This document shows positions 19,193-27,461 of a DNA stretch of 49,954 nucleotides, in pieces. The translations under genes were made by a program, and so were the position numbers. Source of the DNA: Anaerobacillus alkalidiazotrophicus. Lineage in GTDB: Bacteria > Bacillota > Bacilli > Bacillales_H > Anaerobacillaceae. The notes beneath the pieces are model-generated. The model saw only the letters and a list, made by a program, of their open reading frames with translations, did not search any database and was not told the DNA's origin. Location: NCBI RefSeq assembly GCF_001866055.1, contig NZ_MLQS01000032.1, positions 1 through 49,954 on the forward strand, in the 5' to 3' direction. Every line of letters starts with the position of its first letter. Positions within the stretch are counted from its first letter, which is position 1.

Positions 19193-20133
19193 TGGAACTG
19201 CCTTCCTTTTCTAGAAATACGTGGGTCAATATACATTTGGATAAGATCAACAATTAAGTTGCTGATCAGGAATAAACCTGCTGCCAACATTACATAGCAT
19301 TGAATGACTGGTACATCACGGTTAAAAATAGCCTCAATAAAGTACCGCCCAAACCCTGGCCATGAAAAGACGACCTCGACAATGATCGCTCCAGTCATCA
19401 GGTTACCTAAATTCATTCCTAATCCAGTAACCATAGGAGATATGGCAATTCTAAATACATGTTTTCCTATTATGATCCTTTCATGAATCCCTCTCGTTCT
19501 TGCAAAAAGCACATATGGCTCTTCTAAATTTTCAAGAACACTGGCACGTAATAGTCGGGTATATAAAGCGATTAAAGGTAAAGCCAATGTTACAGAAGGT
19601 AAAACTAGATGTTTCCATGTCCCTATACCTTCTACTGGGAAAAGATCAAATTTTACAGAAAAGAAAAAAATCAATAAATACCCAAGCCAAAATGAAGGTA
19701 TAGATGCCCCCAAAAAAGAGAGAAATCGACTAAAATGGTCGATTCCACTGTTTTTCTTTAGTCCTGCTAAAAATCCAATTGGGACACTGACTAGGATTGC
19801 TAATATGATGCTCCCTACAGTTAACTGAATTGTTGCTGGTATTCGAGTATAAACCTCTTCCCACACAGGTTTATTCGTTACATAAGATACCCCAAAATTA
19901 AATTGGGATATCTGAATAACGGAGTTCACATATTGTACAAAAAGAGGCTGATCTAAGCCAAACTCTTGTCTTTTTTGGGCCAAAATCTCATCTGTTGATT
20001 GGATATGCGCAGCAGCTAAGTATGCTTCAGCTGGGTCCACTGGTGATAAGCGGATCATTCCAAATGTAACTAAATTTGCCAAAAGAAAAATTGGAATAAT
20101 GGCCAAAATTCGTTTCACTATATAAGTGCCCAT
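19189..20133 (-). CDS. nikB: ABC transporter permease (NikB-like)
   Basis: A 314-aa permease: N-terminal span MGTYIVKRILAIIPIFLLAN, the large extracytoplasmic loop typical of OppB/NikB, and the C-terminal EAA-like loop FARTRGIHERIIIGKHVFRIA. Pairs with NikC to form the channel. It lies 18 bases after the nikA stop. Confidence 0.87.
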   Translation of the reverse strand: MGTYIVKRILAIIPIFLLANLVTFGMIRLSPVDPAEAYLAAAHIQSTDEILAQKRQEFGLDQPLFVQYVNSVIQISQFNFGVSYVTNKPVWEEVYTRIPATIQLTVGSIILAILVSVPIGFLAGLKKNSGIDHFSRFLSFLGASIPSFWLGYLLIFFFSVKFDLFPVEGIGTWKHLVLPSVTLALPLIALYTRLLRASVLENLEEPYVLFARTRGIHERIIIGKHVFRIAISPMVTGLGMNLGNLMTGAIIVEVVFSWPGFGRYFIEAIFNRDVPVIQCYVMLAAGLFLISNLIVDLIQMYIDPRISRKGRQFQ

Positions 20134-20151
20134 AAGAAAATCTCCTGTCGC

Positions 20152-21783
20152 TTACTTCTCGATACTAATCCCTGTAAATGGGTGTTCATCTCGGTTAGCA
20201 GGGAATGAGAAATTAGAAACATCCTTTTGATAGATTGCTATTTTCTTAATATAAGAAATCGGTACAATTGCACCTTGCTCTTGTAGTGAACCTAAAATGG
20301 ATGTGTATAGTTCTTGACGCTCATTTTCATCAGTTGTTTGTTGGACAGCTGCAATTTGTTCTAATATCTCCTCTTTGTTAGGATAAGCTGAAATAGCTTC
20401 GCTAAATCCAAATCCTTCTGTAGCTACGACGTTTACGAAAGCATGTGGATCATATGGAGCGCCATAGTTACTAAAGAAGTTCATATCAAACTCATTAGCT
20501 TTGAATCTTTCTACTTGAGTAGTAAGCTCAACACCGACAATATTTAATTTCACACCTAATGCCGCCCACTCAGATTGTAATATTTCAGCCATTGTTTTTT
20601 GAATGGACTCAGCTGAGTTATACATTAATTCGATTTCAAGTGGTTTCCCGTCTTTTTCACGAATATCTTTTCCTTCTGGTAACTTCCAATCTGCTTCATC
20701 TAATAATTGTTTAGCTTTATCAACATCATAATTAACCGTGGTTACATCAACATTTGAGGTGTAAGGAAAATTTGTTGGTAAGATGTAGTCAGCCTTCTCT
20801 TCTACCCCAGATGTCACACCCTGAACCATCGCTTCTTTATTAAATCCATAATGTAATGCTTGACGCACCCGGATATCGGAAAGCTGTTCAATATTTGTAT
20901 TCATAACTAGTTGTCTAGTAGCTACTGGCTCAGAAATACTAGTCTCATAGGAACCTGTGGATTCTAATTGTATAAAAGAATCTAAACTGATAACACCTTC
21001 ACCATATACAAGGTCTAAATCTCCTTTTTCAAAAGCAAGTACGCGTGTTTCAGCATCAGGAACAACTTTGACTTTAATTTGCTCTACACTTGGGAGGTCA
21101 CCCCAATAATTATCATTACGTTTAAATATGGCATATTCATCTACCTTATATTCATCCAATACCCATGGGCCTGTGCCTACTGGTTTTTCTATTCCTTTAG
21201 AAGTGTCACCATCTTGAGGAAAACCAGTTTCTCCTAAGAAACGAACTGGACGAACAACAGCTAACTCCTGAATAGTAGGATAATACGGTTCGTTTAATGT
21301 TAATTTAAACGTATACTCATCTATTACCTCTGTTTGAGTGACCTTTGGAATAAAGCCTAACCAACTATGTAAATCTACATTGTTTAATACAGCATCAAAA
21401 TTCTTTTTCACAATCTCAGCATTGAAACTTGCGCCATCAGAAAACTTCACATCTTGACGTAAGTTGAATACATATTCTTTTCCATCATCTGAAACTTTCC
21501 AAGATTTTGCCAAATGTGGTTTTAGCTCGCCTCCATCTTGATAGCTAACTAAAGGTTCAAATACCATAGATTGAGCAAATAATTGAGATGGATTGTAGAG
21601 ATGTGGATTTAAATCACCTATATCCCTAGGCCAAGCAAAAGTAATCATATTACTACTTTCACTAGTAGAAGCTGAATTTTCTACTGATTCACTTGAACCT
21701 GAACAACCTAGTAAAGTGATCGATAAAATAAAAATCATTGCAGACATAAATAAAAATTGTTTTTTAATAATTCGACTTAACAT
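20152..21783 (-). CDS. nikA: Nickel/metal-chelate-binding lipoprotein (NikA-like)
   Basis: A 543-aa solute-binding lipoprotein; lipobox ITLLGC with Cys near residue 27. The mature part follows E. coli NikA closely as I remember it: AWPRDIGDLNPHLYNPSQLFAQSMV, VGTGPWVLDEYK and GAPYDPHAF. The Trp that precedes GAPY in E. coli NikA is Tyr here (SNYGAPYDPH), so the ligand may be a different metal-chelate, as in CntA. No chelator biosynthesis genes are nearby. A Fur-like box over the promoter supports metal control. A peptide transporter is the main alternative. Confidence 0.82.
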   Translation of the reverse strand: MLSRIIKKQFLFMSAMIFILSITLLGCSGSSESVENSASTSESSNMITFAWPRDIGDLNPHLYNPSQLFAQSMVFEPLVSYQDGGELKPHLAKSWKVSDDGKEYVFNLRQDVKFSDGASFNAEIVKKNFDAVLNNVDLHSWLGFIPKVTQTEVIDEYTFKLTLNEPYYPTIQELAVVRPVRFLGETGFPQDGDTSKGIEKPVGTGPWVLDEYKVDEYAIFKRNDNYWGDLPSVEQIKVKVVPDAETRVLAFEKGDLDLVYGEGVISLDSFIQLESTGSYETSISEPVATRQLVMNTNIEQLSDIRVRQALHYGFNKEAMVQGVTSGVEEKADYILPTNFPYTSNVDVTTVNYDVDKAKQLLDEADWKLPEGKDIREKDGKPLEIELMYNSAESIQKTMAEILQSEWAALGVKLNIVGVELTTQVERFKANEFDMNFFSNYGAPYDPHAFVNVVATEGFGFSEAISAYPNKEEILEQIAAVQQTTDENERQELYTSILGSLQEQGAIVPISYIKKIAIYQKDVSNFSFPANRDEHPFTGISIEK

Positions 21784-21807
21784 GAAGCTTTTCCCCCTAA
21801 ATGAAAT

Positions 21808-21852
21808 TGAAAACCATTATCATATAGTAAAGCTTTGAAATTTAACTGTCAA
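21808..21852 (-). promoter_or_regulatory. nikA promoter with Fur/Zur-like box
   Basis: On the minus strand: -35 TTGACA (21847-21852), 17-base spacer, -10 TACTAT (21824-21829). Directly after it, TGAAAAC-C-ATTATCA (21808-21822, plus strand) is a 7-1-7 inverted repeat close to the Bacillus Fur core TGATAAT-N-ATTATCA (two mismatches in one half). A repressor there would block transcription start. Confidence 0.7.
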
Positions 21853-21962
21853 TAAAATTTCAAATTTTACATATAAGGAATAATGAAACAGGATTTGTTA
21901 TTTGTATCAGAGTTGTATAACCGATATTTTCATTATGAGGGTAGAAGAAAGTCCAACATTAA

Positions 21963-22075
21963 ATGGATAGCCTTAGTCATTCAAATGATGATACAACAAG
22001 AAAGGTATATCTATACGATACAAAAGAATTGAAAAAAGAGACCTCTCAAAAGTTCGATCAACTTATGAGAAGCCT
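21963..22075 (+). pseudogene. Integrase C-terminal relic 2, doubling as terminator
   Basis: The frame MDSLSHSNDDTTRKVYLYDTKELKKETSQKFDQLMRSL matches, position by position, the active-site tail of the integrase (MDRLGHTDDQITKNVYLHVTQEMKKEASQKFGELMRSLR), including the catalytic Tyr. The rest of the gene is gone. On the minus strand bases 22075 to 22026 form AGAGGCTTCTCA...TGAGAGGTCTCT plus an inner stem AAGTT/AACTT and a TTTTTTC tail: an excellent terminator for leftward transcription from the Fic gene side. Confidence 0.85.
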
Positions 22076-22140
22076 CTTTAAAATCTTCTATGTGATTATT
22101 TGCTAACATAGATCCTTATATATCAAGGGTTCGAGGGCAG

Positions 22141-22157
22141 ATTACATCATGCCGCCC
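22141..22157. other. attL core (duplicate of groEL 3' end)
   Basis: ATTACATCATGCCGCCC is identical to 30601-30617, which is the groEL stop codon and last residues. The 37 bases to its left (22104-22140) also resemble 30564-30600 (both contain ATCCTT, CAAGGGTT and GAGGG), as expected if a related element sits on that side. Confidence 0.85.
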
Positions 22158-22158
22158 C

Positions 22159-22294
22159 TAAGGTGAGAGTGTGTAATATCTTACACGCTGTGTGCGAAAA
22201 GTGCGGTATATCAAAATTTTGTTAAATTCTGTTTGTAACATTGTTAACAGTCATTTATCGTTTTTCACTAGCTTGCGTTAGCAAAATGTTAGCA
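22159..22294. other. Arm-type sites of attL, no gene
   Basis: TAAGGTGAGAGTG (22159-22171) is repeated inverted at 30551-30563, and GTTAGCAAAATGTTAGCA (22277-22294) is repeated directly at 30530-30547. Both lie on the element side of the core, as integrase arm-binding sites do. Nothing coding is seen between here and the Fic gene end (22355). Confidence 0.75.
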
Positions 22295-22354
22295 TCGCAG
22301 ATAAAATGATGTAGGGGTGTTTATCTTAAGCTGACAACTCTACTGTATATTTTA

Positions 22355-23095
22355 TTAAGTGTTTTTATTTATTGTACTTAAATATAGGTTTAATGAATCT
22401 TCTACTTCAATTGTGACTAACTTAATAAAGTCATCATATTCTTTCTGTGTATGCGCTCTATCTAATGCTTCGTAATAAGCTAGGCGATTTTCCACTTTAA
22501 TGACAATTGGTGGAAAACCATCTTTCATGAGTTCTAAATTTAATAACAAACGTGATGTCCGTCCATTTCCATCAATAAATGGATGAATTCCAACAAAAAT
22601 AGCATGTAACATAGCTCCACGAGCAATGGGATGCAATTTTTTCGTTTCTAATTGTTCATACCATGCCATCAACTGCTCCATCTCTTCTTTTATGAGGAAA
22701 GGAGCTGGAGGTATATGTTTAGCACCAGAAATAAAAACTTGCTGGTCCCGATATACACCTGCATATCCATCATCAATTCCTTTTAGTACAAGTCGATGTA
22801 TGTTCTTAATTTGCCACTCCGACAAAGCTTCGCCCTTATGTACAATCTCCTCTACATAGGTAATGGCGTCACGATGATTAAGAACTTCCAAGTGTTCACG
22901 CAATGTTTTACCACCGACAGTAATTCCTTCTAGAACGACCTTTGTTTCGTTGATAGTTAACGTGTTTCCTTCAATCGCATTTGTATTATATGTCCATTCG
23001 AGTAATAACTTTTCACGTAGACTTTTGACTGTATATTTGGGTAATGGTCGGTTCGCATCTAGTAGAGCTTTTTTTTGATTAATTTGTTCGAACAT
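22355..23095 (-). CDS. Class II Fic-domain protein (probable AMPylase)
   Basis: A 246-aa protein from ATG 23095 (GAGGTGAAG upstream). The Fic motif HPFIDGNGRTSR (171-182) is complete, with catalytic His171. An N-terminal inhibitory helix has T38-N-A-I-E42-G-N, fitting (S/T)xxxE(G/N), so the enzyme is expected to be self-inhibited (class II). The flap is around KHIPPAPFLI. Fic enzymes transfer AMP or another nucleotide to proteins; the target is unknown. It lies in the element 270 bases downstream of a primase-helicase on the same strand, hinting at a shared stress or defence role. Confidence 0.88.
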   Translation of the reverse strand: MFEQINQKKALLDANRPLPKYTVKSLREKLLLEWTYNTNAIEGNTLTINETKVVLEGITVGGKTLREHLEVLNHRDAITYVEEIVHKGEALSEWQIKNIHRLVLKGIDDGYAGVYRDQQVFISGAKHIPPAPFLIKEEMEQLMAWYEQLETKKLHPIARGAMLHAIFVGIHPFIDGNGRTSRLLLNLELMKDGFPPIVIKVENRLAYYEALDRAHTQKEYDDFIKLVTIEVEDSLNLYLSTINKNT

Positions 23096-23365
23096 TCGCT
23101 TCACCTCTCTCACTCAAACATATACTTAAATTGAGAATACCATCGTTGCTCTGAATATACCTTCTAAATCAATTTTAATAAAACATTTGGTAAAAGTATA
23201 TATTTTCTAATTTACCCCAATTTAATTTCTCAGTTTCATCACAATCTGAAATCTTTGAAAAACTGCTTTTAGTGCAGATGTTCACTTACTTTATAAAGTG
23301 TTACCAAGGATAAACAGTAGAATCTTATGTTAAATTGTTTATATCGCTTTATTTATTTCAAAATA

Positions 23366-25708
23366 CTAGAATAATTGAATTTGTTGGCTTTTCTCTTCGT
23401 TTTCACCATATAGACGATAACCAATGTTTTTATATCCCTTTAATCGCTTTTCAAACATTTTCTGCAAAACATCAACGTTCGAATCTACATAATCAAACAC
23501 TTTCACTTCATTTTTATCACTATGTTTACGGTGAAGCCGCCCTACATACTGTTGCAAAGTTCCTTTCCAAGAGATTGGCATTGTTAGAAAGAGTGTATCT
23601 AATCTCGAATCATCAAACCCTTCTCCAACATATTTTCCTGTTGCAATTAACAATCTCTCCTCACTATCAGGTAATTTCATTAACTTTTCTAGCGCTTGTT
23701 GCCGTTCTTTCTTCTTCATAGCTCCTGATAGGATAATAATATTTTTAGCAAATCCCTTGAAAATCTCATATAGCTCATTTACATGATCTAAACGTTCCGT
23801 TAACACTATAGGAGATCGTTTTTCATCTAGGACTTTTAGAACATCATTAAAAATCATATCGTTTCGTTGTTCATTAGTAGATAACAATGAATATATTGCT
23901 TGTATATCAGTTTCATTTGTTTTAAATAATGTTTCTCTTTTAACAAGGGTTTGTTTAAACGTCCGAATATTGGCTTGCTGTTTATTATTCGTTTTATATC
24001 TTATAGGTCCACATTGCATAAATATTATTGGGTGCAACCCATCTTTCCTGACTGGGGTTGCTGTTAAACCATACACCTTTTTTGCTCGGACAGCTCTTAA
24101 TACTTTTTCAAAGCTGACGGCAGAAATGTGATGACATTCATCCACAATAATTTGCCCGTAATGATGTAACTCAGGTTTAATTAATCCATTATGATTAAGC
24201 GATTGAATCGTAGATATATCTATATTATAGGTTGGTTTGTTTTTCCCACCACCAATTTGTCCAATTTCTTTTACTGGAATGTTTAAAAAAGTAGATAATC
24301 TCTCTTTCCATTGTTCAACTAATTGTGTTCGATGCACAATTATAAGTGTATTGGTTTCATTTCTACTAATTAATGCTGCAGCTGTCACTGTTTTTCCAAA
24401 GCCAGTAGCTGCTGCTAATACTCCATTGTCATAATTAGACATTGAAGTAACTGCATCTTCTTGTTGGATAGTAAGTTGACCATGGAATTTAGCAGTAATG
24501 GACTCCCCTCCGAATTGATTATTTAGTATTTTAAGAGATATTTTATATTTCAAAAAAATTTCCTTCACTTTTTCTAGTAGACCTCTTGGTAATATGAGCA
24601 TATTTTCATCAATCTGTGTACAATCAATCATTCTAGGAATCCGATGAGTAGAAATACGTTTTGCTTGCGCTTTGAAAAACTCTGGATTTCCAAATGTCGC
24701 AAGTTTTTGTAATTCAATTAGTATCTTACTAGGTAATAAAATCTTAGGAATTTGAATACCCTGATTTAATTCAATAGTAACTTCTTTTGGCAAGTTAATA
24801 TTCCCAACTTTCTCTTTTACCTTCATAGGGCCTTCTTCCTCGGCGAAGTTTGTTACTATTTGTAAAATGTTTTTTTCAGAGATCTTTTTTATCAACGATA
24901 GATATTGCCATTGATTCGCAAATTCCTGAAATGACTCATTTACAAACACACTATTGCCTTTCGTTTTTGCTTGTTTTTGTAATGGGAGAGCTATTAAATT
25001 GCCAAAACCACCTTTGGGTAATAGATCTTGGTTAGGGAACATTCTATCAAAGGAATCCATTCCAACTTCAAAGCGTTTTTCACTTGTTTTCGATAAGAGA
25101 ATAACCCCAAATTTTCTAGCTAACGAAGCTCTTATTGCCTTTTCAAAAAAGAACCAAATATGAGCCCCTTCACCTGATCGGGAACGTTCGATGTGATATG
25201 GTAACCCTAAGTTTTTACAGGTTTCAATAAATGCACGTACGTCATCTTGCCATTGTTTTTTATCAAAGTCCACAGCCAGAAAATTACACGTATTATCTTC
25301 AAGTAACGGATATATTCCTACAGTTTTTATGCCACTTAAATGTTCGTAAATGACTTGGGGAGTTAAGGTGGGAAATAATCGATGAGAGCAATCCTGACAT
25401 TTGATTTTAGGTTTTCGACAAAGCTCTTTATCCCACTCGTTTTCACATACAGGTGAATAACCAGATTTACCTGTAGTACTCGATTCCCACCTTTGAGCAA
25501 AAACATCAGTTCTTCCTCGAAAAAGATTATTAAATAGTGAAATTGCAGCTTTTTCTTTAGGAGTAAAATCAGTCGCTGTTTTCGTTAGATTAGATGTTCG
25601 ATTATTACTACCTTGTGTTTTATAGAGATCCTTTTTTAATTGTATATTTTCTTTTTTTAGTCTATCAATCTCTTTTAAAGCCTGATTGAGCTGTTCTTGA
25701 ATATCCAT
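23366..25708 (-). CDS. Primase-helicase of TOTE conflict-system type
   Basis: A 780-aa protein. Residues 1-35 form a coiled coil. A four-Cys zinc knuckle follows (C88, C97, C104, C107). The archaeo-eukaryotic-type primase domain has the catalytic DFD (147-149) and SRSGEGAH (176-183). The SF2 helicase has Walker A ATGFGKT (about 434-440), DECH (523-526), TATPVRKDG and motif VI QYVGRLHRKH. This order is that of the AEP-helicase called the TOTE conflict system by comparative genomics. I see no nuclease domain, which larger relatives may have. Inferred role: defence against invading DNA. Confidence 0.8.
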   Translation of the reverse strand: MDIQEQLNQALKEIDRLKKENIQLKKDLYKTQGSNNRTSNLTKTATDFTPKEKAAISLFNNLFRGRTDVFAQRWESSTTGKSGYSPVCENEWDKELCRKPKIKCQDCSHRLFPTLTPQVIYEHLSGIKTVGIYPLLEDNTCNFLAVDFDKKQWQDDVRAFIETCKNLGLPYHIERSRSGEGAHIWFFFEKAIRASLARKFGVILLSKTSEKRFEVGMDSFDRMFPNQDLLPKGGFGNLIALPLQKQAKTKGNSVFVNESFQEFANQWQYLSLIKKISEKNILQIVTNFAEEEGPMKVKEKVGNINLPKEVTIELNQGIQIPKILLPSKILIELQKLATFGNPEFFKAQAKRISTHRIPRMIDCTQIDENMLILPRGLLEKVKEIFLKYKISLKILNNQFGGESITAKFHGQLTIQQEDAVTSMSNYDNGVLAAATGFGKTVTAAALISRNETNTLIIVHRTQLVEQWKERLSTFLNIPVKEIGQIGGGKNKPTYNIDISTIQSLNHNGLIKPELHHYGQIIVDECHHISAVSFEKVLRAVRAKKVYGLTATPVRKDGLHPIIFMQCGPIRYKTNNKQQANIRTFKQTLVKRETLFKTNETDIQAIYSLLSTNEQRNDMIFNDVLKVLDEKRSPIVLTERLDHVNELYEIFKGFAKNIIILSGAMKKKERQQALEKLMKLPDSEERLLIATGKYVGEGFDDSRLDTLFLTMPISWKGTLQQYVGRLHRKHSDKNEVKVFDYVDSNVDVLQKMFEKRLKGYKNIGYRLYGENEEKSQQIQLF

Positions 25709-26043
25709 AAGGCTACTCCAATCATTAAAATCTTTAACTCTAGTTTAGCCAAGAAAGCACTTATTTAACAGTAAATCTAATGAAAATTGACATTACGAGA
25801 ACGCCCTAACTTCAAAATTGATGAAAAACTAATATTTTTACTATGTGTGCGAAAAGTATGTAATATCCAGGTTTTACCGTTTTTTATTGGATAGCATTGG
25901 CAAAGTGTTATTAATTACTGTAGACTGTTTAACGTTTACCTTTATTTCCATATTATATTGAATAGTATCGTTGTACTGTGCAGTAAAGTCTCTACTGTTT
26001 TAATTGACACTCGTCTTCAATATTAGCACTCCGTTGATATAAG

Positions 26044-26360
26044 AGCCGGAGGGACCGTCCCCTCGGCCTTCTTAATATATGATTTTCTGGTATTTTATTG
26101 TATAATTCAGAGTGAAAGCTCATTTGCTTTGGCTCACGTCGAAGCATAGAATAACCCCCCTTATGGTTTTGTTTGGTCGTACTTACATTATACCATTTAA
26201 GGGGGTTTATTTGTGCTGAAATCCTAATATATCAAGGGTTTCGGCACATTCTTCTGTTTTTTTATTGATTTCATACAATAAGAACAAACATATTGATTTC
26301 GACTTAAAATTTGTGTCTATTGTGACTTTTTCACTGGTCTCGAACCGTCCCCCCGGACTC
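26044..26360 (-). mobile_element. Internally deleted IS1182-type element (MITE-like)
   Basis: The ends are imperfect inverted repeats: GAGCCGGAGGGACCGTC (26044-26060) on the plus strand and GAGTCCGGGGGGACGG at the other end on the minus strand. From ATG 26147 with a GGGGGG ribosome site, the frame MLRREPKQMSFHSELYNKIP (26147-26071) is the usual start of an IS1182-family transposase, then runs straight into the end repeat. About 1.4 kb of transposase is missing. It abuts the stop codon of the BclA-like gene. Confidence 0.65.
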
Positions 26361-26362
26361 AA

Positions 26363-26824
26363 TTAGCTAATTTTTTTCACAACTAAAGTTGGGTTGATGT
26401 AAGTGCTAGTTCCTGTAAGAACAATTGATCTAACGGTTATATCATCATTAGGATTCAAAGTTGTTAAAATAGTTTTTCCACCTGGATTTCGTGGAGCAAC
26501 TGTATCAAGTTGATCTACAAAGGAGATCAGGGAAACACTTAATTGCACTCCATTAATATAAATATAATACTCTACACCAGAAATGGTAGAATTAGTTGAG
26601 CTGGTTAAAGAAAAACTAATTTCATATACACCAAAGGATTGTATTGTAATACTATTAGTAGGAGCAGGAGCAGCCACCATTCCAGAAGTTGGACCTGCGG
26701 TAGGGAAAATTAAATTAGTATTATTTGTAGCAGTAAAAGCTCCATTAGATCCAAATAAGGATCCAAATACAGGTTGTGGGGAAATGGAAGGACAATTGCA
26801 GCAGCACGAAGAAAGTTGCGCCAT
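26363..26824 (-). CDS. BclA C-terminal-domain-like spore surface protein
   Basis: A 153-aa protein. The start MAQLSSCCCNCPSI is Cys-rich, followed by a beta-rich domain (GSLFGSNGAFTATNNTNLIFPTAG...YYIYINGVQLSVS...LTTLNPNDDITVRSIV) like the C1q/TNF-type head of BclA exosporium glycoproteins. No collagen-like repeats are present. The MAQL-plus-Cys start is shared with the Ena-like gene just upstream, suggesting they are anchored together. AAGGTGGTGA precedes ATG. A sigma-K-like promoter fits. Function inferred: tip or surface decoration of spores. Confidence 0.65.
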   Translation of the reverse strand: MAQLSSCCCNCPSISPQPVFGSLFGSNGAFTATNNTNLIFPTAGPTSGMVAAPAPTNSITIQSFGVYEISFSLTSSTNSTISGVEYYIYINGVQLSVSLISFVDQLDTVAPRNPGGKTILTTLNPNDDITVRSIVLTGTSTYINPTLVVKKIS

Positions 26825-26858
26825 AATAAAATGTCACCACCTTGTAACTGATTTTTAT

Positions 26859-26886
26859 TATTTTATGTAGGATCTTTCCGGCTTGT
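26859..26886 (-). promoter_or_regulatory. Sigma-K-like promoter of BclA-like gene
   Basis: On the minus strand: -35 AC (26885-26886), 17-base gap, -10 CATAAAATA (26859-26867), an exact fit to CATANNNTA. Found by eye; the motif is short. Confidence 0.45.
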
Positions 26887-26907
26887 TTGTATGTTTAGAC
26901 AAAAATA

Positions 26908-26935
26908 AAAAAGGATGCAACTATGCATCCTTTTT
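26908..26935. terminator. Terminator after Ena-like gene
   Basis: AAAAAGGATGCA (26908-26919) pairs with TGCATCCTTTTT (26924-26935) around a 4-base loop, just past the stop at 26938. Confidence 0.9.
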
Positions 26936-26937
26936 AA

Positions 26938-27267
26938 CTAGAATTTGTAATTTATAGAGAAAGAAACCTTAAAGTCCGCTGCGGCTGTAGTTTGCCATGT
27001 AATACTTTCACCATTATTAATGTCGCTATACGTAATTGCTTGACATGTCCCTGGAGCAACGTCAATTGCATTTGTGCCATCGGTTAATGTTACATTTCCA
27101 GTAGAAGAGTTACTGTTATCCACCATGAATGTACCATTAACTGGAAAGTTTGTAGAATTAGTGTATAAATCAACTGGACCTGTACCTACAGTCACACTTA
27201 TGTCACAGCAAACTGCATCATTTACACAACATAATGTAGTTGGAAAACACTTTCCTAATTGAGCCAT
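26938..27267 (-). CDS. Endospore appendage (S-Ena, DUF3992) subunit-like protein
   Basis: A 109-aa protein. The N-terminal connector MAQLGKCFPTTLCCVNDAVCCDIS has single and paired cysteines in the pattern reported for S-type Ena subunits (CC followed by a further C), which cross-link stacked subunits. The body is a short beta-sandwich (VTVGTGPVDLYTN, GTFMVDNSNSSTGNVTLTDG, IDVAPGTCQAITY, FKVSFSINYKF) as expected for DUF3992. AGGAGGG precedes ATG 27267. Recognition is by pattern; a structure model or profile search would settle it. Confidence 0.72.
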   Translation of the reverse strand: MAQLGKCFPTTLCCVNDAVCCDISVTVGTGPVDLYTNSTNFPVNGTFMVDNSNSSTGNVTLTDGTNAIDVAPGTCQAITYSDINNGESITWQTTAAADFKVSFSINYKF

Positions 27268-27304
27268 TATTGACCCTCCTAAATATTTAATTTTACTTCA
27301 TAGC

Positions 27305-27331
27305 CATAGTATGTTTAATGGCTTTTTTGGT
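27305..27331 (-). promoter_or_regulatory. Sigma-K-like promoter of Ena-like gene
   Basis: On the minus strand: -35 AC (27330-27331), 16-base gap, -10 CATACTATG (27305-27313; one mismatch to CATANNNTA). Confidence 0.4.
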
Positions 27332-27461
27332 TTGGACATATCCCCACATTTATTAGAGAAAATAGGTTATCCAAAACCCGATATGGCTCATTTGTTATCA
27401 CATATTTTAAACTTCTTAATTATTTTACTGATAATTAATTCACATTAGGAACTGGATAAAC

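Noticed and set aside
26219..26241. ATCCTAATATATCAAGGGTTT resembles the sequence beside the att core (22112-22131)
   Set aside because: It is part of a hairpin (TGTGC...GCACA) in the leader of the IS1182-type remnant and lacks the groEL core, so it is not counted as an att site.
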